A stretch of DNA of 64,000 nt from Hyphomonas sp. (GTDB taxonomy: Bacteria; Pseudomonadota; Alphaproteobacteria; Caulobacterales; Hyphomonadaceae). A program made the translations under genes and the position numbers. The notes beneath the pieces were generated by a model that ran no database searches, was not told where the DNA came from, and was given only the letters and a program-made list of their open reading frames with translations. Shown one piece after another: positions 29,568-40,184 of this stretch (positions within the stretch are counted from its first letter, which is position 1; each line of letters starts with the position of its first letter). The stretch lies in contig CP051229.1 in the NCBI GenBank assembly GCA_017792365.1, forward strand, positions 558,001 through 622,000. Direction: 5' to 3'.

Positions 29568-32291
29568 TTAGTCGGTCGACCTCGAACTCTGGTCCTCGCG
29601 GCCAAGCCGTTCGAGCAGGTCGGGGACGTGAACCTGGTCTTCCTTGTAATTGCCCGTGAGCACATACATCACGAGATTGATGCCGAACCGGTAGGCCATC
29701 TCGCGGGCCGCTTCGCCGCCCTGCATCGTCAGCAGCGGTTGCCCGTTCGTGCGATCGATGGCCCAGGCGCCGGCCCAGTCCGAGCCGCCGATGAACAGCG
29801 CCGATACGCCGTCGCCGCGCCGCGTATCGCGGTCTCCAGTGCCGCGCTCGACCCACAGACGGCCGTTCAGCCGGCCCGGGAAGCTGCGGAGCAGGTAATA
29901 GCTCTTGGTGATGACGTGGTCGGATGGTGCGGGTTGCAGCGGCGGCGCATCGATCCCGGCAAGCAGGGTTTCGAGGTCGGCGGATACGTCGCTGCCGGGA
30001 GCCGCATCCCGCGTGTCGACAACGAAGGCGCCGCCGGCCCGCAGGTAGGCGTTGACCTTTTCCGCCGCCGCAGGCGTGAGCGGCTGCGCATCGCGCGGCA
30101 CGGCGTAGTAGATCAGCGGATAGACTTCGAGGTGGTCGCGCTCGAGGTCGACGGCGTGCGGCATGTCCGGTTCGACCGACGTGCGCTGGCCAAGCTGGAA
30201 ACTCAGGCCGAACAGTCCGGCTTCGGTGATCTGGTCGAGACGGCCGTCTCCCGTGCGAACGTAGGCGAAGCGCACGCCAAGGGCCGCTTCCATCGCCTTG
30301 CCGTCGGAGGACTGGGCTTCGGCAGGCGACGGGGTGCCCACGAACACCAGGCCAGCGATGAAGGCTGTCGCTGCGCCGCGTCCCCATTGCGGCAGGCGAC
30401 CAGCGAACGCGAGCGCGATCAGAAGATCCAGCGCGACGATCGCCATGGCGGCGGCGATCATCCAGCCGCCAAGGCCGCGACGGTCGAGCACGGCGGCCTC
30501 CTCAGTGACCGAAACCGACGCGGGCCATTGCGTGAAGGCGAGCGGCGCGGGTGCGCCTGCGTTCAACGCACGCTCGCCGCCGGGACCGGAATAGAGACCT
30601 GGAGGCGACGCCGGACCGGGCCGGGTCGTTACGAAGGCTTCGGCCTGAATAGGCGTTGCGCCCGGCGACGGCGTCGCGAGCAGCCCGAAGCCGTCAAGCG
30701 TTCGGACGGGTGTCAGCGTGCCCTCGGCTTCCGACCGGACGTTCGAGCGATCGCCGCCTGAGACCACGGACCGCCGCAGCATCTCAACAAAGGCGCCGGT
30801 ATAGGGCAGGTCGGACCAGTCGGGGTCGGCGGTCACATGGAACAGCACCAGCTGGCCGCGTCCGACCGCAGCGCCGGTCACCAGCGGCGTACCGTCCTCC
30901 AGTCGCGCCCATGTGTGGGTTGGCAGATCCGCCGAAGGCTGGGCCAGCACCTGCTGACGGACGACGGTGTCCTTCGGCAGCGGAATGCCAAAGAACGGCG
31001 ACGTGCTCGTGAAGTCGGAAAGGCGCTGAGGTGTTTCCCACGCCAGCGAGCCGCCGAGCGCGCGTGACGTCGGGCGAAGCGGCGTCGGGATTAAGTCATC
31101 TGCCTGCGCGGCGAGACGCGGACCGGCGAAGCGGATCAGCACGCCGCCCTCATCAATGTACGTGCGCAGCGCCGTCTCATCATCATCGGAAATCGCGCCC
31201 CGGTCGCCGAGCACGATTGCGTCGACGTCGGCTTCGATCAGCTGGTCGAGCGGCTGTTCCGTGAGCTGCGCATAGGGCTCAAGCGCCTTGCGGACATAAT
31301 AGTGTTCCGAGAGCAGGGGCTGCGCCTCGCTGCCGGCGTCGGCCAGACCAACGTGCGGGCGGCGCGCCGCATCGTCCCACATCCACACAGCGCCTGCCGA
31401 CTGCACGCCGGCGATCCGGAACCGCGCGACGCGGTTGAGCGCCGCAGTCGGGATTTCGAACAGCGCTTCGGCGGTCGTCTGGTCTGCGGCGAACTCGAGT
31501 TGGGTCGACGAGATCGACGCGCCCTCTGCGGTTTCTGCGATCACGTCGGCTGTCTCGATCACGCCATCGAGCGCGCGGACGACGCTGACGCGCGCGCCCT
31601 GAGCTGAGGAATCCGCCGAGGTGATGGCGAAGCCGCCGCCAGGTCTCGCGATCCGGATCTCGGTGGGGGCCACGTTCGACAACTGATCGGCGAAGCTGCG
31701 ACCGGTATCGTGATCGAACCCGTCGCTGATCCAGATGACTCGCTGCGGGCTGAGACCGCTGGCCGCCAGCCGCTCGATCGCGTCATTGCGGTCCGGAAGC
31801 CAGGACGCCGGCCGCGCATTGCGGATCACCTGCCGCGCTGTCTCGACATCAAGGGGTTCGGTGAAGTCGCGCGGGAACGTGCGCGGCGCGGTGAACATCA
31901 CGTGGACCGGCGTATTGCCTTCGGTCGCTTCCTCGATCGCGCTGATGGCGTGCCGGGTTACCTCGCGCCATTCCTGTGCGCTCGTCCAGCCGTCATCGAC
32001 CACGACCACCGCGCGACCGGTCGCTTCAAGCGCAGCGTTCGGCGCCCATGTCGGCTTGGCGAAACCGATGATGGCCAGCGCAAGCGCAAGCAGGCGTAGC
32101 GCGAGCAACCACCACGGCGTCCGGGACGGCGTTTCTTCCTCCGCCCGGAGATCGCGGAACAGCGGCAGCGACGGCAGCAGCGCCCGCTTGGGTTCGGGCG
32201 GCGTCGCGCGCAGCAGGAACCACAGTATCGGAAGGCTGAGCAGCCCGAGCAGTGCGAGCGGCTGCAGGAAAAGGAAGGGTCCGAAGGTCAC
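29568..32291 (-). CDS. DUF4159 protein with N-terminal BatA/aerotolerance-type membrane domain
   Basis: A 907-residue inner-membrane protein. The N-terminal double-helix BatA domain (LFLQPLALLGLLSLPILWFL, PWWLLALRLLALALAIIGFA) is followed by a VWA-like region (VVVDDGWTSAQEW, VIWISDGFDHDTG), further membrane helices near 630-670, and a C-terminal DUF4159 domain (FAYVRTGDGRLDQITEAG, EVYPLIYYAVP). The GTG start overlaps the DUF58 stop by four bases (GTGA). The next gene starts 3 bp after its TAA. The family always co-occurs with MoxR and DUF58; a chaperone-like role in the envelope is suggested but unproven. Confidence 0.87.
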   Translation of the reverse strand: MTFGPFLFLQPLALLGLLSLPILWFLLRATPPEPKRALLPSLPLFRDLRAEEETPSRTPWWLLALRLLALALAIIGFAKPTWAPNAALEATGRAVVVVDDGWTSAQEWREVTRHAISAIEEATEGNTPVHVMFTAPRTFPRDFTEPLDVETARQVIRNARPASWLPDRNDAIERLAASGLSPQRVIWISDGFDHDTGRSFADQLSNVAPTEIRIARPGGGFAITSADSSAQGARVSVVRALDGVIETADVIAETAEGASISSTQLEFAADQTTAEALFEIPTAALNRVARFRIAGVQSAGAVWMWDDAARRPHVGLADAGSEAQPLLSEHYYVRKALEPYAQLTEQPLDQLIEADVDAIVLGDRGAISDDDETALRTYIDEGGVLIRFAGPRLAAQADDLIPTPLRPTSRALGGSLAWETPQRLSDFTSTSPFFGIPLPKDTVVRQQVLAQPSADLPTHTWARLEDGTPLVTGAAVGRGQLVLFHVTADPDWSDLPYTGAFVEMLRRSVVSGGDRSNVRSEAEGTLTPVRTLDGFGLLATPSPGATPIQAEAFVTTRPGPASPPGLYSGPGGERALNAGAPAPLAFTQWPASVSVTEEAAVLDRRGLGGWMIAAAMAIVALDLLIALAFAGRLPQWGRGAATAFIAGLVFVGTPSPAEAQSSDGKAMEAALGVRFAYVRTGDGRLDQITEAGLFGLSFQLGQRTSVEPDMPHAVDLERDHLEVYPLIYYAVPRDAQPLTPAAAEKVNAYLRAGGAFVVDTRDAAPGSDVSADLETLLAGIDAPPLQPAPSDHVITKSYYLLRSFPGRLNGRLWVERGTGDRDTRRGDGVSALFIGGSDWAGAWAIDRTNGQPLLTMQGGEAAREMAYRFGINLVMYVLTGNYKEDQVHVPDLLERLGREDQSSRSTD

Positions 32292-33163
32292 GCGGCGACT
32301 CCGGCGATCTGGAAGGCGTGCGCCATGCGGTTGAGAGCGATGCGCACTTCTTCAGTGGTCTCGTGAGACATGAAACGCCAGCCGAGGCCAGCCGCCAGCG
32401 CCGTCATCGCTACGCGACGTTCGGCAAATCGTTTGAGGTAGCCCTCGCGGATCGACTCCGCCTTGCCGACGATGCGGTTCTGACTCTCGCCCGGTCTCGC
32501 AAAGCGGGTGCGTCCCTCGAACGGGAACGCGACTTCAAGCGGATCACACACCTGCACCAGGAGGCCCTCGCGGCATTTGGCGGCCAGTGGCTGCAGCCGG
32601 GCCCGCCACTCTTCGATCGGCGCGTAAAAGTCGCTGCAGATTATGGCGCTGGCATGTTCGCGCGGCGGACGGGGAAACACGCTGTCCGCGGGAAGCTCGC
32701 GCATGTCCTCGCCAACGCGAGAGATGGCGCGAGCGCCGGAAACAGCTGAACGCCCGCCGCCCAATACGCCGCAGCGCTCGCCCGCGCGCGACAGGGCGCC
32801 CGCGAGCGCCATGGACAGGACGAGCGCACGATCCGCCTTTTCCGGCAGGCCGTCCTTGCTGTTGAACGCAAAGCCCTCCGACGGGTCGACCCAGAACAGG
32901 TAGGTGCGGGCCGTCTCAAGCTCGGTCTCCCGGACGTAGAGCCGCGTGCCTTTCGCAGACCGCCGCCAGTCGATCCGCTGCGCGCCGTCTTCATGCTTGT
33001 AGCGGCGGTATTCCCAGAAATCCTCGCCCGTCCCGGCGCGCCGACGCTTTGCCGACCCGATCTGCCCGGCGCTGGCCGCGCGCGTTTGCGTCGACAGCGA
33101 GCCGAGCTGATTCGCGAGTGCGACAGCCTCTCCTTTGAGTTGTTCCAGGGGCGCGCGAGCCAA
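32288..33163 (-). CDS. DUF58 domain protein
   Basis: A ~291-residue protein with the DUF58 signature (GEDFWEYRRYKHEDGAQRID and W-R-RSAKGTRLYVRE), a VWA-like partner of MoxR ATPases. The start is uncertain because no ATG lies near the 5' end. The open frame runs back into moxR, but I place the start at a TTG (33163) that has AGGA upstream and lies 10 bp after the moxR stop; a TTG at 33193 is the alternative. It is coupled to the DUF4159 gene by a GTGA overlap. Confidence 0.85.
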   Translation of the reverse strand: MARAPLEQLKGEAVALANQLGSLSTQTRAASAGQIGSAKRRRAGTGEDFWEYRRYKHEDGAQRIDWRRSAKGTRLYVRETELETARTYLFWVDPSEGFAFNSKDGLPEKADRALVLSMALAGALSRAGERCGVLGGGRSAVSGARAISRVGEDMRELPADSVFPRPPREHASAIICSDFYAPIEEWRARLQPLAAKCREGLLVQVCDPLEVAFPFEGRTRFARPGESQNRIVGKAESIREGYLKRFAERRVAMTALAAGLGWRFMSHETTEEVRIALNRMAHAFQIAGVAA

Positions 33164-33173
33164 GATCCTGCTT

Positions 33174-34178
<1,005 letters not shown>

Positions 34179-34226
34179 GCTGGCGTCGAACCTATGTCTG
34201 GGGCGATTCCGCAGTGGGAGCCGCCG

Positions 34227-34814
34227 ATGTCAAATTCCAGGGCCGGAAACGCCGATGCGCTCATGGCCTTCGTCAGCACCTTGCAGGCAGAAGCGGGTTT
34301 GGAAAAGCCCCGATCGCTGCCGCCCGTGCATTTATGGAACCCTGAGCATTGCGGCGATATCGGTCTAGAAATCCGCAAGGACGGCTCCTGGTGGCAGGAC
34401 GGTGTGCGTTTCAGCCGGCAAAAGCTGGTGCGCCTGTTTTCAACGATCCTGCGCCGTGATCCTGACGGGTATTACCTCGTGACGCCGCATGAAAAAGTCG
34501 TGATCAGGGTTGAGGACGCCCCCTTCGTCGCGACCCGGCTGGACCGGACTGAGGAGGGCGGAGAAGTTGCGCTCGCCGCGACGACCAATGTCGGAGACGT
34601 TGTGCTGGTCGGGAAAGAGCATCCGCTAAGGGTCGAGACCGATGACGAGACCGGCGAACCGTCCACCTATGTCATGATCCGCAACGGTCTCGAGGCGCGC
34701 CTGGCGCGACCGCCGTACTACGAACTCGTTGGATGGGCGAACGAGGACCCCGAAACACGCATGATGAGCGTGGACTCGTGCGGCACCCGCTTCGAGTTGG
34801 GCCGAACGGTTTGA
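34227..34814 (+). CDS. DUF1285 domain protein
   Basis: A 195-residue protein of the DUF1285 family, common in proteobacteria and of unknown function. The recognisable segment is PPVHLWNPEHCGDIGLEIRKDG followed by WWQDGVRFSRQKLVRLFSTILRRD. Soluble, with no signal peptide. The ATG at 34227 has GGGAG six bases upstream; an earlier ATG at 34194 in the moxR spacer is less likely. It begins a run of closely spaced genes: DUF1285, Nudix, DUF6111, cca. Confidence 0.85.
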   Translation: MSNSRAGNADALMAFVSTLQAEAGLEKPRSLPPVHLWNPEHCGDIGLEIRKDGSWWQDGVRFSRQKLVRLFSTILRRDPDGYYLVTPHEKVVIRVEDAPFVATRLDRTEEGGEVALAATTNVGDVVLVGKEHPLRVETDDETGEPSTYVMIRNGLEARLARPPYYELVGWANEDPETRMMSVDSCGTRFELGRTV

Positions 34815-34821
34815 GGGCCCG

Positions 34822-35469
34822 ATGACCTTCTCGACAGCAGAGGATTTCCTGGCGCGTGCGCGAGCGCGCCTGTTCCCGGTCGACGAGCCGTTCGAGGACG
34901 GGCCGCGCGGCGACCATGACCTGTCCCCCAGCCTCAAGGGCATGCATCCTGAACAGGCGCAACTGGCCGCTGTGCTGATCGCGCTGAGGCCAACCGGCGA
35001 CGACTACGGGGTCCAGCTGACCCTCCGGCCCGACACGATGGCGCAGCATGCGGGGCAGGTGGCGTTCCCCGGCGGCAGGCTGGACCCGCTGGACGGAACC
35101 CTGCTGGACGCCGCCTTGCGGGAGTCAGAAGAAGAGATCGGATTGCGGCGCGGGCAGGTGGAGATCCTCGGCAGGTCGCGCGGCTATCTCACGGGCACAG
35201 GCTATCTGATCGCGCCGTTTGTCGGCCTGATCGACCGGGCGTTCGAGCCGGTCCCGGAACCCGGCGAGGTTGCGGACGTGTTCGAGACGCCGCTCTCATT
35301 CCTGATGAATCCCGCTAACCATGAACGCCACACGGCCTTCTGGAAGGGCCGCGACCGCGAATATTTCGCCATGCCGCACAATGGACGCTATATATGGGGG
35401 GCGACGGCCGGAATGCTCCGGGCGCTATATGAAAGGCTTTATGCCGAACCGCAGGGCGCGACTGACTGA
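34822..35469 (+). CDS. Nudix CoA pyrophosphatase (NudL-like)
   Basis: A 215-residue Nudix hydrolase predicted to split coenzyme A and its derivatives into 3',5'-ADP and phosphopantetheine. The Nudix box is GGRLDPLDGTLLDAALRESEEEIGL. The preceding QLTLRPDTMAQHAGQVAFPG matches the UPF0035 motif that marks CoA-specific members. It starts 7 bp after DUF1285 and its stop overlaps the first base of the DUF6111 start. Confidence 0.9.
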   Translation: MTFSTAEDFLARARARLFPVDEPFEDGPRGDHDLSPSLKGMHPEQAQLAAVLIALRPTGDDYGVQLTLRPDTMAQHAGQVAFPGGRLDPLDGTLLDAALRESEEEIGLRRGQVEILGRSRGYLTGTGYLIAPFVGLIDRAFEPVPEPGEVADVFETPLSFLMNPANHERHTAFWKGRDREYFAMPHNGRYIWGATAGMLRALYERLYAEPQGATD

Positions 35470-35811
35470 TGGCAGGTAGAATCCTAATCGAACTGTTGCT
35501 CTTTTCGGCGCCGTTCATCGTCTTCTGGCTCTACCGTGCAGCGTCGAAGGACATGTCCGTGAACGACCGCTGGCCGCTGGCGTGGCTGGTCGGCATCGGC
35601 GGCGTCCTGGCTGTCGCGGCCCTCGTGATCACGCCGCTGCTGCAACCTTCCGAAGGCGGGCAATGCTATCTGGCGCCGCGCTACGAAGATGGCGTTCGCA
35701 CGCCCGGCAGGCTGGTTGATTGCTCGGAGATCACCTCGCCCGAGCGCGGCGCCGCCGCCAGCGCGTCAGCCGATCGCGCCGCGCGACGAGGTTGTTGGCG
35801 AACGGGAATGA
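35469..35811 (+). CDS. DUF6111 family small membrane protein (apparent frameshift between 35720 and 35760)
   Basis: A small inner-membrane protein of unknown function that sits before cca in many alphaproteobacteria. Two hydrophobic helices (ILIELLLFSAPFIVFWLY and WLVGIGGVLAVAALVITPLL) are followed by a short soluble tail. As printed, the frame runs through into cca without a stop. If the frame is shifted by net +1 within 35720-35760, the tail reads APPPARQPIAPRDEVVGERE and stops at a TGA (35809-35811). That TGA overlaps the cca ATG in the classic ATGA manner. I therefore treat the apparent DUF6111-cca fusion as an artefact. Confidence 0.7.
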
Positions 35812-37040
35812 CCACCGCCCTTCAGGCCGACTGGTTGGCTGACCGCTCCACGCGCAAGGTGATGGATGCGCTGGAGGCTGAGCGCCCGGGCTGCGCCCGG
35901 TTCGTCGGCGGCTGCGTGCGCAACGAGCTGCTTGGGGAGGCGGTCAGCGACATCGACATCGCGACCCAGCTGACGCCCGATACAGTCTCGAAGGTCCTGA
36001 AAGCTGCAGGCTGCGCGGTGCACCCGACCGGCATCGAGCATGGAACGCTGACGGTGGTCGCGGACGGCCGGCCGTTCGAGGTTACGACGCTGCGCCGCGA
36101 TGTGGAGACCGATGGCCGGCGGGCGGTCGTCGCCTTCACCGAGGACTGGGCGGAAGACGCGAGCCGCCGCGACTTCACCATGAACGCGCTCTACGCTGCC
36201 CCAACAGGGGACGTGTATGATCCGACCGGTGAAGGCCTCCGCGACCTTGGCGACCGGCGGATCGTGTTTGTCGGCGATCCGGAAACCCGCCTGCGCGAGG
36301 ACTACCTGCGCATACTGCGCTTCTTCCGGTTCCACGCCTGGTACGGTCGCGAGGCGCCGGATGCGGCAGGACTGGCGGCGTGCCAGGCGCATGCTGCCGG
36401 TCTTGCGAACATCTCCGCCGAGCGCATCTGGATGGAGGTGAAGAAGCTTCTGGCTGCGCCGTCGCCACTCGACGCGATCGTAGCCATGCGCGATGCAGCG
36501 GTCGCGAAGTACGTGTTCGAGACCGACTTGAACATCGACCGCCTGAGCCGGCTGCTCGACGTGGAGCGCACCGACGGCGCGCGACCGGACGCCTTGCTCC
36601 GGCTGACTGCTTTGACCGGGCCGGACCCACAGGCCATGCGCGCCATCGCGCGAATGATGAAGGCGTCCAACGAGGAGCGCACGCGCCTGACCGGACCGGG
36701 AGAGGTGAGTGCGCCGCTGTCCCACGCGATGGATGGGAATGAGCTGCGCCGCATCGCCTACCGATCCGGCAAGGATGCCGTGCTCGACAGATTGAAGATC
36801 GCCCGCGCGGATGATCCGGCGCATGACGCCGACTGGGCGAAGCTGGTGAGGGGGCTTGCAGCGTGGGACCGGCCGCAGGCGCCGATCCGCGGAGCCGATG
36901 TCATCGCCGCCGGCGTGCCGGAAGGTCCCGAAGTCGGTCCGATCGTGCGGCAGGTCGAAGACGAATGGCTGGCGTCTGACTTCAAACTCTCGCGCAAAGC
37001 GCTCCTCGCGCGCATCGCCGAGCTTGCCTCAGAACGCTGA
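35808..37040 (+). CDS. cca: CCA tRNA nucleotidyltransferase
   Basis: This enzyme adds or repairs the 3' CCA of tRNA using CTP and ATP without a template. The 410-residue product has the class II signature FVGGCVRNELLG and SDIDIATQ (catalytic DXD), VVAFTEDW, and RRDFTMNALY, then the helical neck and body. The ATG at 35808 overlaps the corrected DUF6111 stop; there is no intervening ribosome-binding site, consistent with coupling. Its 3' end overlaps the convergent tspO gene by 12 bp. Confidence 0.93.
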   Translation: MTTALQADWLADRSTRKVMDALEAERPGCARFVGGCVRNELLGEAVSDIDIATQLTPDTVSKVLKAAGCAVHPTGIEHGTLTVVADGRPFEVTTLRRDVETDGRRAVVAFTEDWAEDASRRDFTMNALYAAPTGDVYDPTGEGLRDLGDRRIVFVGDPETRLREDYLRILRFFRFHAWYGREAPDAAGLAACQAHAAGLANISAERIWMEVKKLLAAPSPLDAIVAMRDAAVAKYVFETDLNIDRLSRLLDVERTDGARPDALLRLTALTGPDPQAMRAIARMMKASNEERTRLTGPGEVSAPLSHAMDGNELRRIAYRSGKDAVLDRLKIARADDPAHDADWAKLVRGLAAWDRPQAPIRGADVIAAGVPEGPEVGPIVRQVEDEWLASDFKLSRKALLARIAELASER

Positions 37041-37553
37041 CCCCGGATTCCGCAGAACGACCCAGAGGTTGAGGTAGAAGGCGAAACCCAGCCATGCGAG
37101 ATAGGGCGCCTGCAATTGCCCGGCGATCCGGCTGTGGCGCGCGAACTCCGTGATCATCAATCCGGTCAGGATCAGCAGCACGCATAAATCGATCAGCGCG
37201 GCGAGCGGACGGTGCAGGTGAAAGAACAGCGCGCTCCAGCCTAGGTTGGCGGCGAGTTGCGCAAAGTAGATGCCCATTGCGCCATCGGCGCCGCGCCAGC
37301 TTCCGGCCCCGTTCCATGCGAGGATCGCGCCGATCGTCATCAGCGTGTAGAGCGTCGGCCACACGATCGCGAACACCACCCCGGGCGGCGTGCCGGGCGC
37401 CTTCTCCAGCTGCAGATACCAGGCGTCGGCTTCGCTCTGCGATATCAGGCCGCCAAGTCCCGCAACGAGGCTGGTCGCTGCAACGATCGCGAAGATCGCC
37501 AGAATGCGCGCTTCCAGAGGCGTATCGCGGTTGCGGCCGACGGACTGGGTCAT
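37029..37553 (-). CDS. tspO: TspO/MBR family protein
   Basis: A 174-residue inner- or outer-membrane protein with five predicted helices. TspO proteins bind tetrapyrroles and act as stress or oxygen sensors in photosynthetic relatives. The family pattern WYLQLEKAPGTPPGVVFAIVWPTLYTLM is intact, and YLNLWVVLRNPG is at the C-terminus. The ATG at 37553 is preferred to a TTG at 37583. It is next to hemF on the same strand, a plausible link to tetrapyrrole metabolism. Confidence 0.87.
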   Translation of the reverse strand: MTQSVGRNRDTPLEARILAIFAIVAATSLVAGLGGLISQSEADAWYLQLEKAPGTPPGVVFAIVWPTLYTLMTIGAILAWNGAGSWRGADGAMGIYFAQLAANLGWSALFFHLHRPLAALIDLCVLLILTGLMITEFARHSRIAGQLQAPYLAWLGFAFYLNLWVVLRNPGSAF

Positions 37554-37623
37554 GACCGGCGCAGTAGGACAAAGGCGCGCCAACTTGTCGAGAGGAGCCC
37601 GTTGCGGGGCGCGTCCCCCGTGC

Positions 37624-38529
37624 TCAGGGCCATTTCACGACTGGCGGCATGGAGGAGAGAATGCTCTCGATGTTGCCGCCGGTCTTGAGCCCGAACGTGG
37701 TGCCCCGGTCGTAGAGCAGGTTGAACTCGACATAGCGGCCGCGCCGGATCAACTGCTCGTCCCGCTCCGCATCGCTCCAGCTCTCCGCCATCCTCCGGCG
37801 CGCCAGCTCGGGATAGACGTCGAGGAACGCCTTTCCGACATCCTCGGTGAACGCCATGTCCGCCGCCCAGTCGCCGCTGTTGAGGCGATCGTAGAAGATC
37901 CCGCCGATCCCGCGCGGCTCATCGCGATGCGCGAGGTGGAAGTATTCGTCGCACTGCTTCTTGAACTGCGCGTAGTCGGTCTGCGCATGTCCATCGCAGG
38001 CCTTCTCATAGGCGGCGTGGAAATCGATGGCGTCGGGGAAATCCTGGCGGCGCTGGTAGTCCAGCACGGGGGTCAGGTCGCCGCCGCCGCCGAACCAGCA
38101 GTCGGATGTCACCAGCATGCGCGTATTCATGTGCGCGGCGGGGATGCGTGGCGAACGCGGGTGGATGATTACCGAAACGCCGCTGGCCCAGAACTGTCCG
38201 GCCGACTTGTCGGCGCCCGGGATCTGGGCCGCGAACGCCTCCGAGAATGAGCCATGCACACAAGAGACATGCACGCCCGCCTTCTCGAACACCCGGCCGC
38301 GCAGCACGGCCATCGTGCCGCCGCCAAGGTCCTCGCTGCCGTCGCCGCGTTTCCAGTCCTTCTTTTCAAAGCGCCCCGCTTGTCCATGAAACAGGGGAGG
38401 GCCGGCCGCATCCTCGATCGCCTCAAGGCGCTGGATCAGCTCGTCCTGCAGCTGCCGGAACCAAGCATACGCGCGCGTCTTCTGCTGTTCGAGCGCCTCG
38501 TTGCCGGCGGATGAAATCGTCGTGTCCAT
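37624..38529 (-). CDS. hemF: Oxygen-dependent coproporphyrinogen III oxidase
   Basis: HemF oxidatively decarboxylates coproporphyrinogen III to protoporphyrinogen IX, a late step of heme synthesis. The 301-residue product has the signatures RIPAAHMNTRML, TSDCWFGGGGDLTP and RRGRYVEFNLLYDRGTTFGL. The start is the ATG at 38529; the longer frame begins with TTG. It lies upstream of tspO with about 70 bp between them, so they may be co-transcribed. Confidence 0.95.
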   Translation of the reverse strand: MDTTISSAGNEALEQQKTRAYAWFRQLQDELIQRLEAIEDAAGPPLFHGQAGRFEKKDWKRGDGSEDLGGGTMAVLRGRVFEKAGVHVSCVHGSFSEAFAAQIPGADKSAGQFWASGVSVIIHPRSPRIPAAHMNTRMLVTSDCWFGGGGDLTPVLDYQRRQDFPDAIDFHAAYEKACDGHAQTDYAQFKKQCDEYFHLAHRDEPRGIGGIFYDRLNSGDWAADMAFTEDVGKAFLDVYPELARRRMAESWSDAERDEQLIRRGRYVEFNLLYDRGTTFGLKTGGNIESILSSMPPVVKWP

Positions 38530-38670
38530 GAGGCTGGTTACCGCCAATCGCGTAGCAGCGTCCAGTTGCGCGTGCGGGACCGTCGATCCTCACAAACGAC
38601 TTCTGCGCGGTGTACGCCCAAGACGCGATTTGATACGCTTCGCCCATTGCCGTTCGGGTCGAGGGCCGTG

Positions 38671-39012
38671 GTGTCGTTGCGTAGGTTGTGGTTCGGATAC
38701 GGCGCGCTCGCGCCCATCGCGCTGGCAGCAGCCGGCTGTATCGATCAGGCCTCCGTCGACAAGACGATCCTCGTCGATGCCTGCGTGGCGGATTCCAACA
38801 CCCGCGCCTCGTGCACCTGCATGGCGGACGCCGCCCACGAAATGCTCGACCAGCCGGTCTTCGACGCCATGGTCGCCGGCGCCGACGGTCGCATCGATGA
38901 CGCGGATGACGCCTATTACGCCATGACCAGCCAGCAGCAGCAGAGCGTGGCCGATTTCGTCAGGGCGATGCCGGGCCGCTGCAACATGCCGCCGGTCGAA
39001 GGCGCAAGTTAG
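38671..39012 (+). CDS. Small lipoprotein, function unknown
   Basis: A 113-residue lipoprotein with signal peptide and lipobox (IALAAAGC, then IDQASVDKT). The mature part has four further cysteines, including CTCMADAAHEML and a C-terminal RCNMPP, which suggests disulfides. The start is taken as a GTG at 38671 following GAGGG; the GTG one codon earlier is equally possible. The last four bases overlap the convergent trmL stop. I do not recognise the family. Confidence 0.65.
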   Translation: MSLRRLWFGYGALAPIALAAAGCIDQASVDKTILVDACVADSNTRASCTCMADAAHEMLDQPVFDAMVAGADGRIDDADDAYYAMTSQQQQSVADFVRAMPGRCNMPPVEGAS

Positions 39013-39473
39013 GGCTCAAGTGGTCCATAGCCGGTCTGGCGGCACGCTTCCCACAAGGCGATTGACGCTGACGTGACGACATTCAGCGACCGCTGCCCGG
39101 CCGCCATCGGGATGGTGACCGTCGCATCCGCACCAGCGTGAACCTCGTCTGGCACGCCCGCGCTCTCCCTGCCGAACAGCAGCACGTCGCCAGGCTCGAA
39201 TCGGAAGACGGACAGCGGTTCTGCGTCCCGGGTCGTGAAGAGTACGATGCGGCGCGCTTCCCCGCGCGCCGATTCGACGAAATCGGACCAGCCGTCCCGG
39301 CGTGTGATTCCGGCGGACCCGCCATAGTCTAAGGCCGTGCGACGAAGTGCGCGGTCGGTCAGGGGGAAGCCACAAGGCTCAATGATTTCAAGGTCTACGC
39401 CGAAGCACGCGGCCAGCCGGACGGCGGCGCCGACGTTCTGGGGAATATCCGGTTGATAGAATGCCAGACGCAC
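39009..39473 (-). CDS. trmL: tRNA (cytidine/uridine-2'-O-)-methyltransferase TrmL
   Basis: A 154-residue SPOUT methyltransferase that 2'-O-methylates the wobble nucleotide of some tRNA-Leu species. The knotted C-terminal SAM-binding motifs are DVLLFGRESAGVPDEV, VTIPMA and RSLNVVTSASIALWE. The N-terminus LAFYQPDIPQNVGAAVRLA is typical. Interestingly, a tRNA-Leu gene is elsewhere in the window, but with no regulatory link. Confidence 0.93.
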   Translation of the reverse strand: MRLAFYQPDIPQNVGAAVRLAACFGVDLEIIEPCGFPLTDRALRRTALDYGGSAGITRRDGWSDFVESARGEARRIVLFTTRDAEPLSVFRFEPGDVLLFGRESAGVPDEVHAGADATVTIPMAAGQRSLNVVTSASIALWEACRQTGYGPLEP

Positions 39474-39592
39474 TTTACAGCCTTGCCGAAATTGGGGCTT
39501 TTCAGGGTTCTATTGCGACATCGCGCCACCGCGCGGTGTTTGTTCTAGGCCGATATGTAAGGCCCCAGAACCCTGCATGAAGGGAGTCGCTC

Positions 39593-40173
39593 GTGTCAGA
39601 GCCTGGTTCCAGCACGCCAACCGCAGATGCGCACGCCGAAGGCGAAACGCGTCGCGATTTCATTCACATCGCCGCCGCCAGCGTGGCGGCAGGCGGCGCT
39701 GCGCTCGTCGGGTACACCCTGATCCGCCAGCTTGGCCCGGCCGCCGATACGCGCGCCGCCTCCAGCGCCGAAGTCGACATCTCGAAAGTTCCGGTCGGCG
39801 GTGAAATTCGCCTCCTGATCGGCGGCAAGCCGTTCTTCGTCCGCCACCGTACGCAGGGCGAGATCGACCAGGCCCAGGCCGTCGACGTCTCGCGCCTCCG
39901 CGATCCGCAGACCGATCAGGAACGCCTTCAGCCGACCACCGACGGGTCTTTCAATCCTGCAATCTGGTGACGTCCGGCGCCTGTACTCACCTTGGCTGCG
40001 TGCCGGTCGGCCCGTCGCAGGGCACGGTCGGCGAGTTCGGCGGCTGGTACTGCCCGTGCCACGGCTCGCACTATGATACCTCGGGGCGCATCCGTAAGGG
40101 ACCTGCGCCTACCAACCTCGAAGTGCCGGATTACGAATACGTATCCGCCACGACGATCAAGATCTCGCTGTAA
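39593..40173 (+). CDS. petA: Ubiquinol-cytochrome c reductase iron-sulfur subunit (apparent 1-nt deletion near 39963-39966)
   Basis: The Rieske subunit of the bc1 complex carries the high-potential 2Fe-2S cluster that takes the first electron from ubiquinol. A twin-arginine motif ([10 protein letters not shown], Arg20-Arg21) and single membrane anchor are at the N-terminus. The cluster ligands are CTHLGC and CPCHGS. After FNPAI the printed frame reads TGG TGA. Restoring one C (AATCCTGGTG) gives [17 protein letters not shown] and a 193-residue protein. The GTG start has AAGGGAG upstream. First of petABC. Confidence 0.92.
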
Positions 40174-40184
40174 GGGAGAGGCTC

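Noticed and set aside
35469-37040. A DUF6111-cca fusion protein of 523 residues
   Set aside because: A single frame correction creates a natural DUF6111 C-terminus whose TGA overlaps the cca ATG, the usual arrangement. The linker has no conserved features.
37554-37583. A longer TspO start (TTG at 37583)
   Set aside because: No Shine-Dalgarno, and the ATG at 37553 gives the expected N-terminus.
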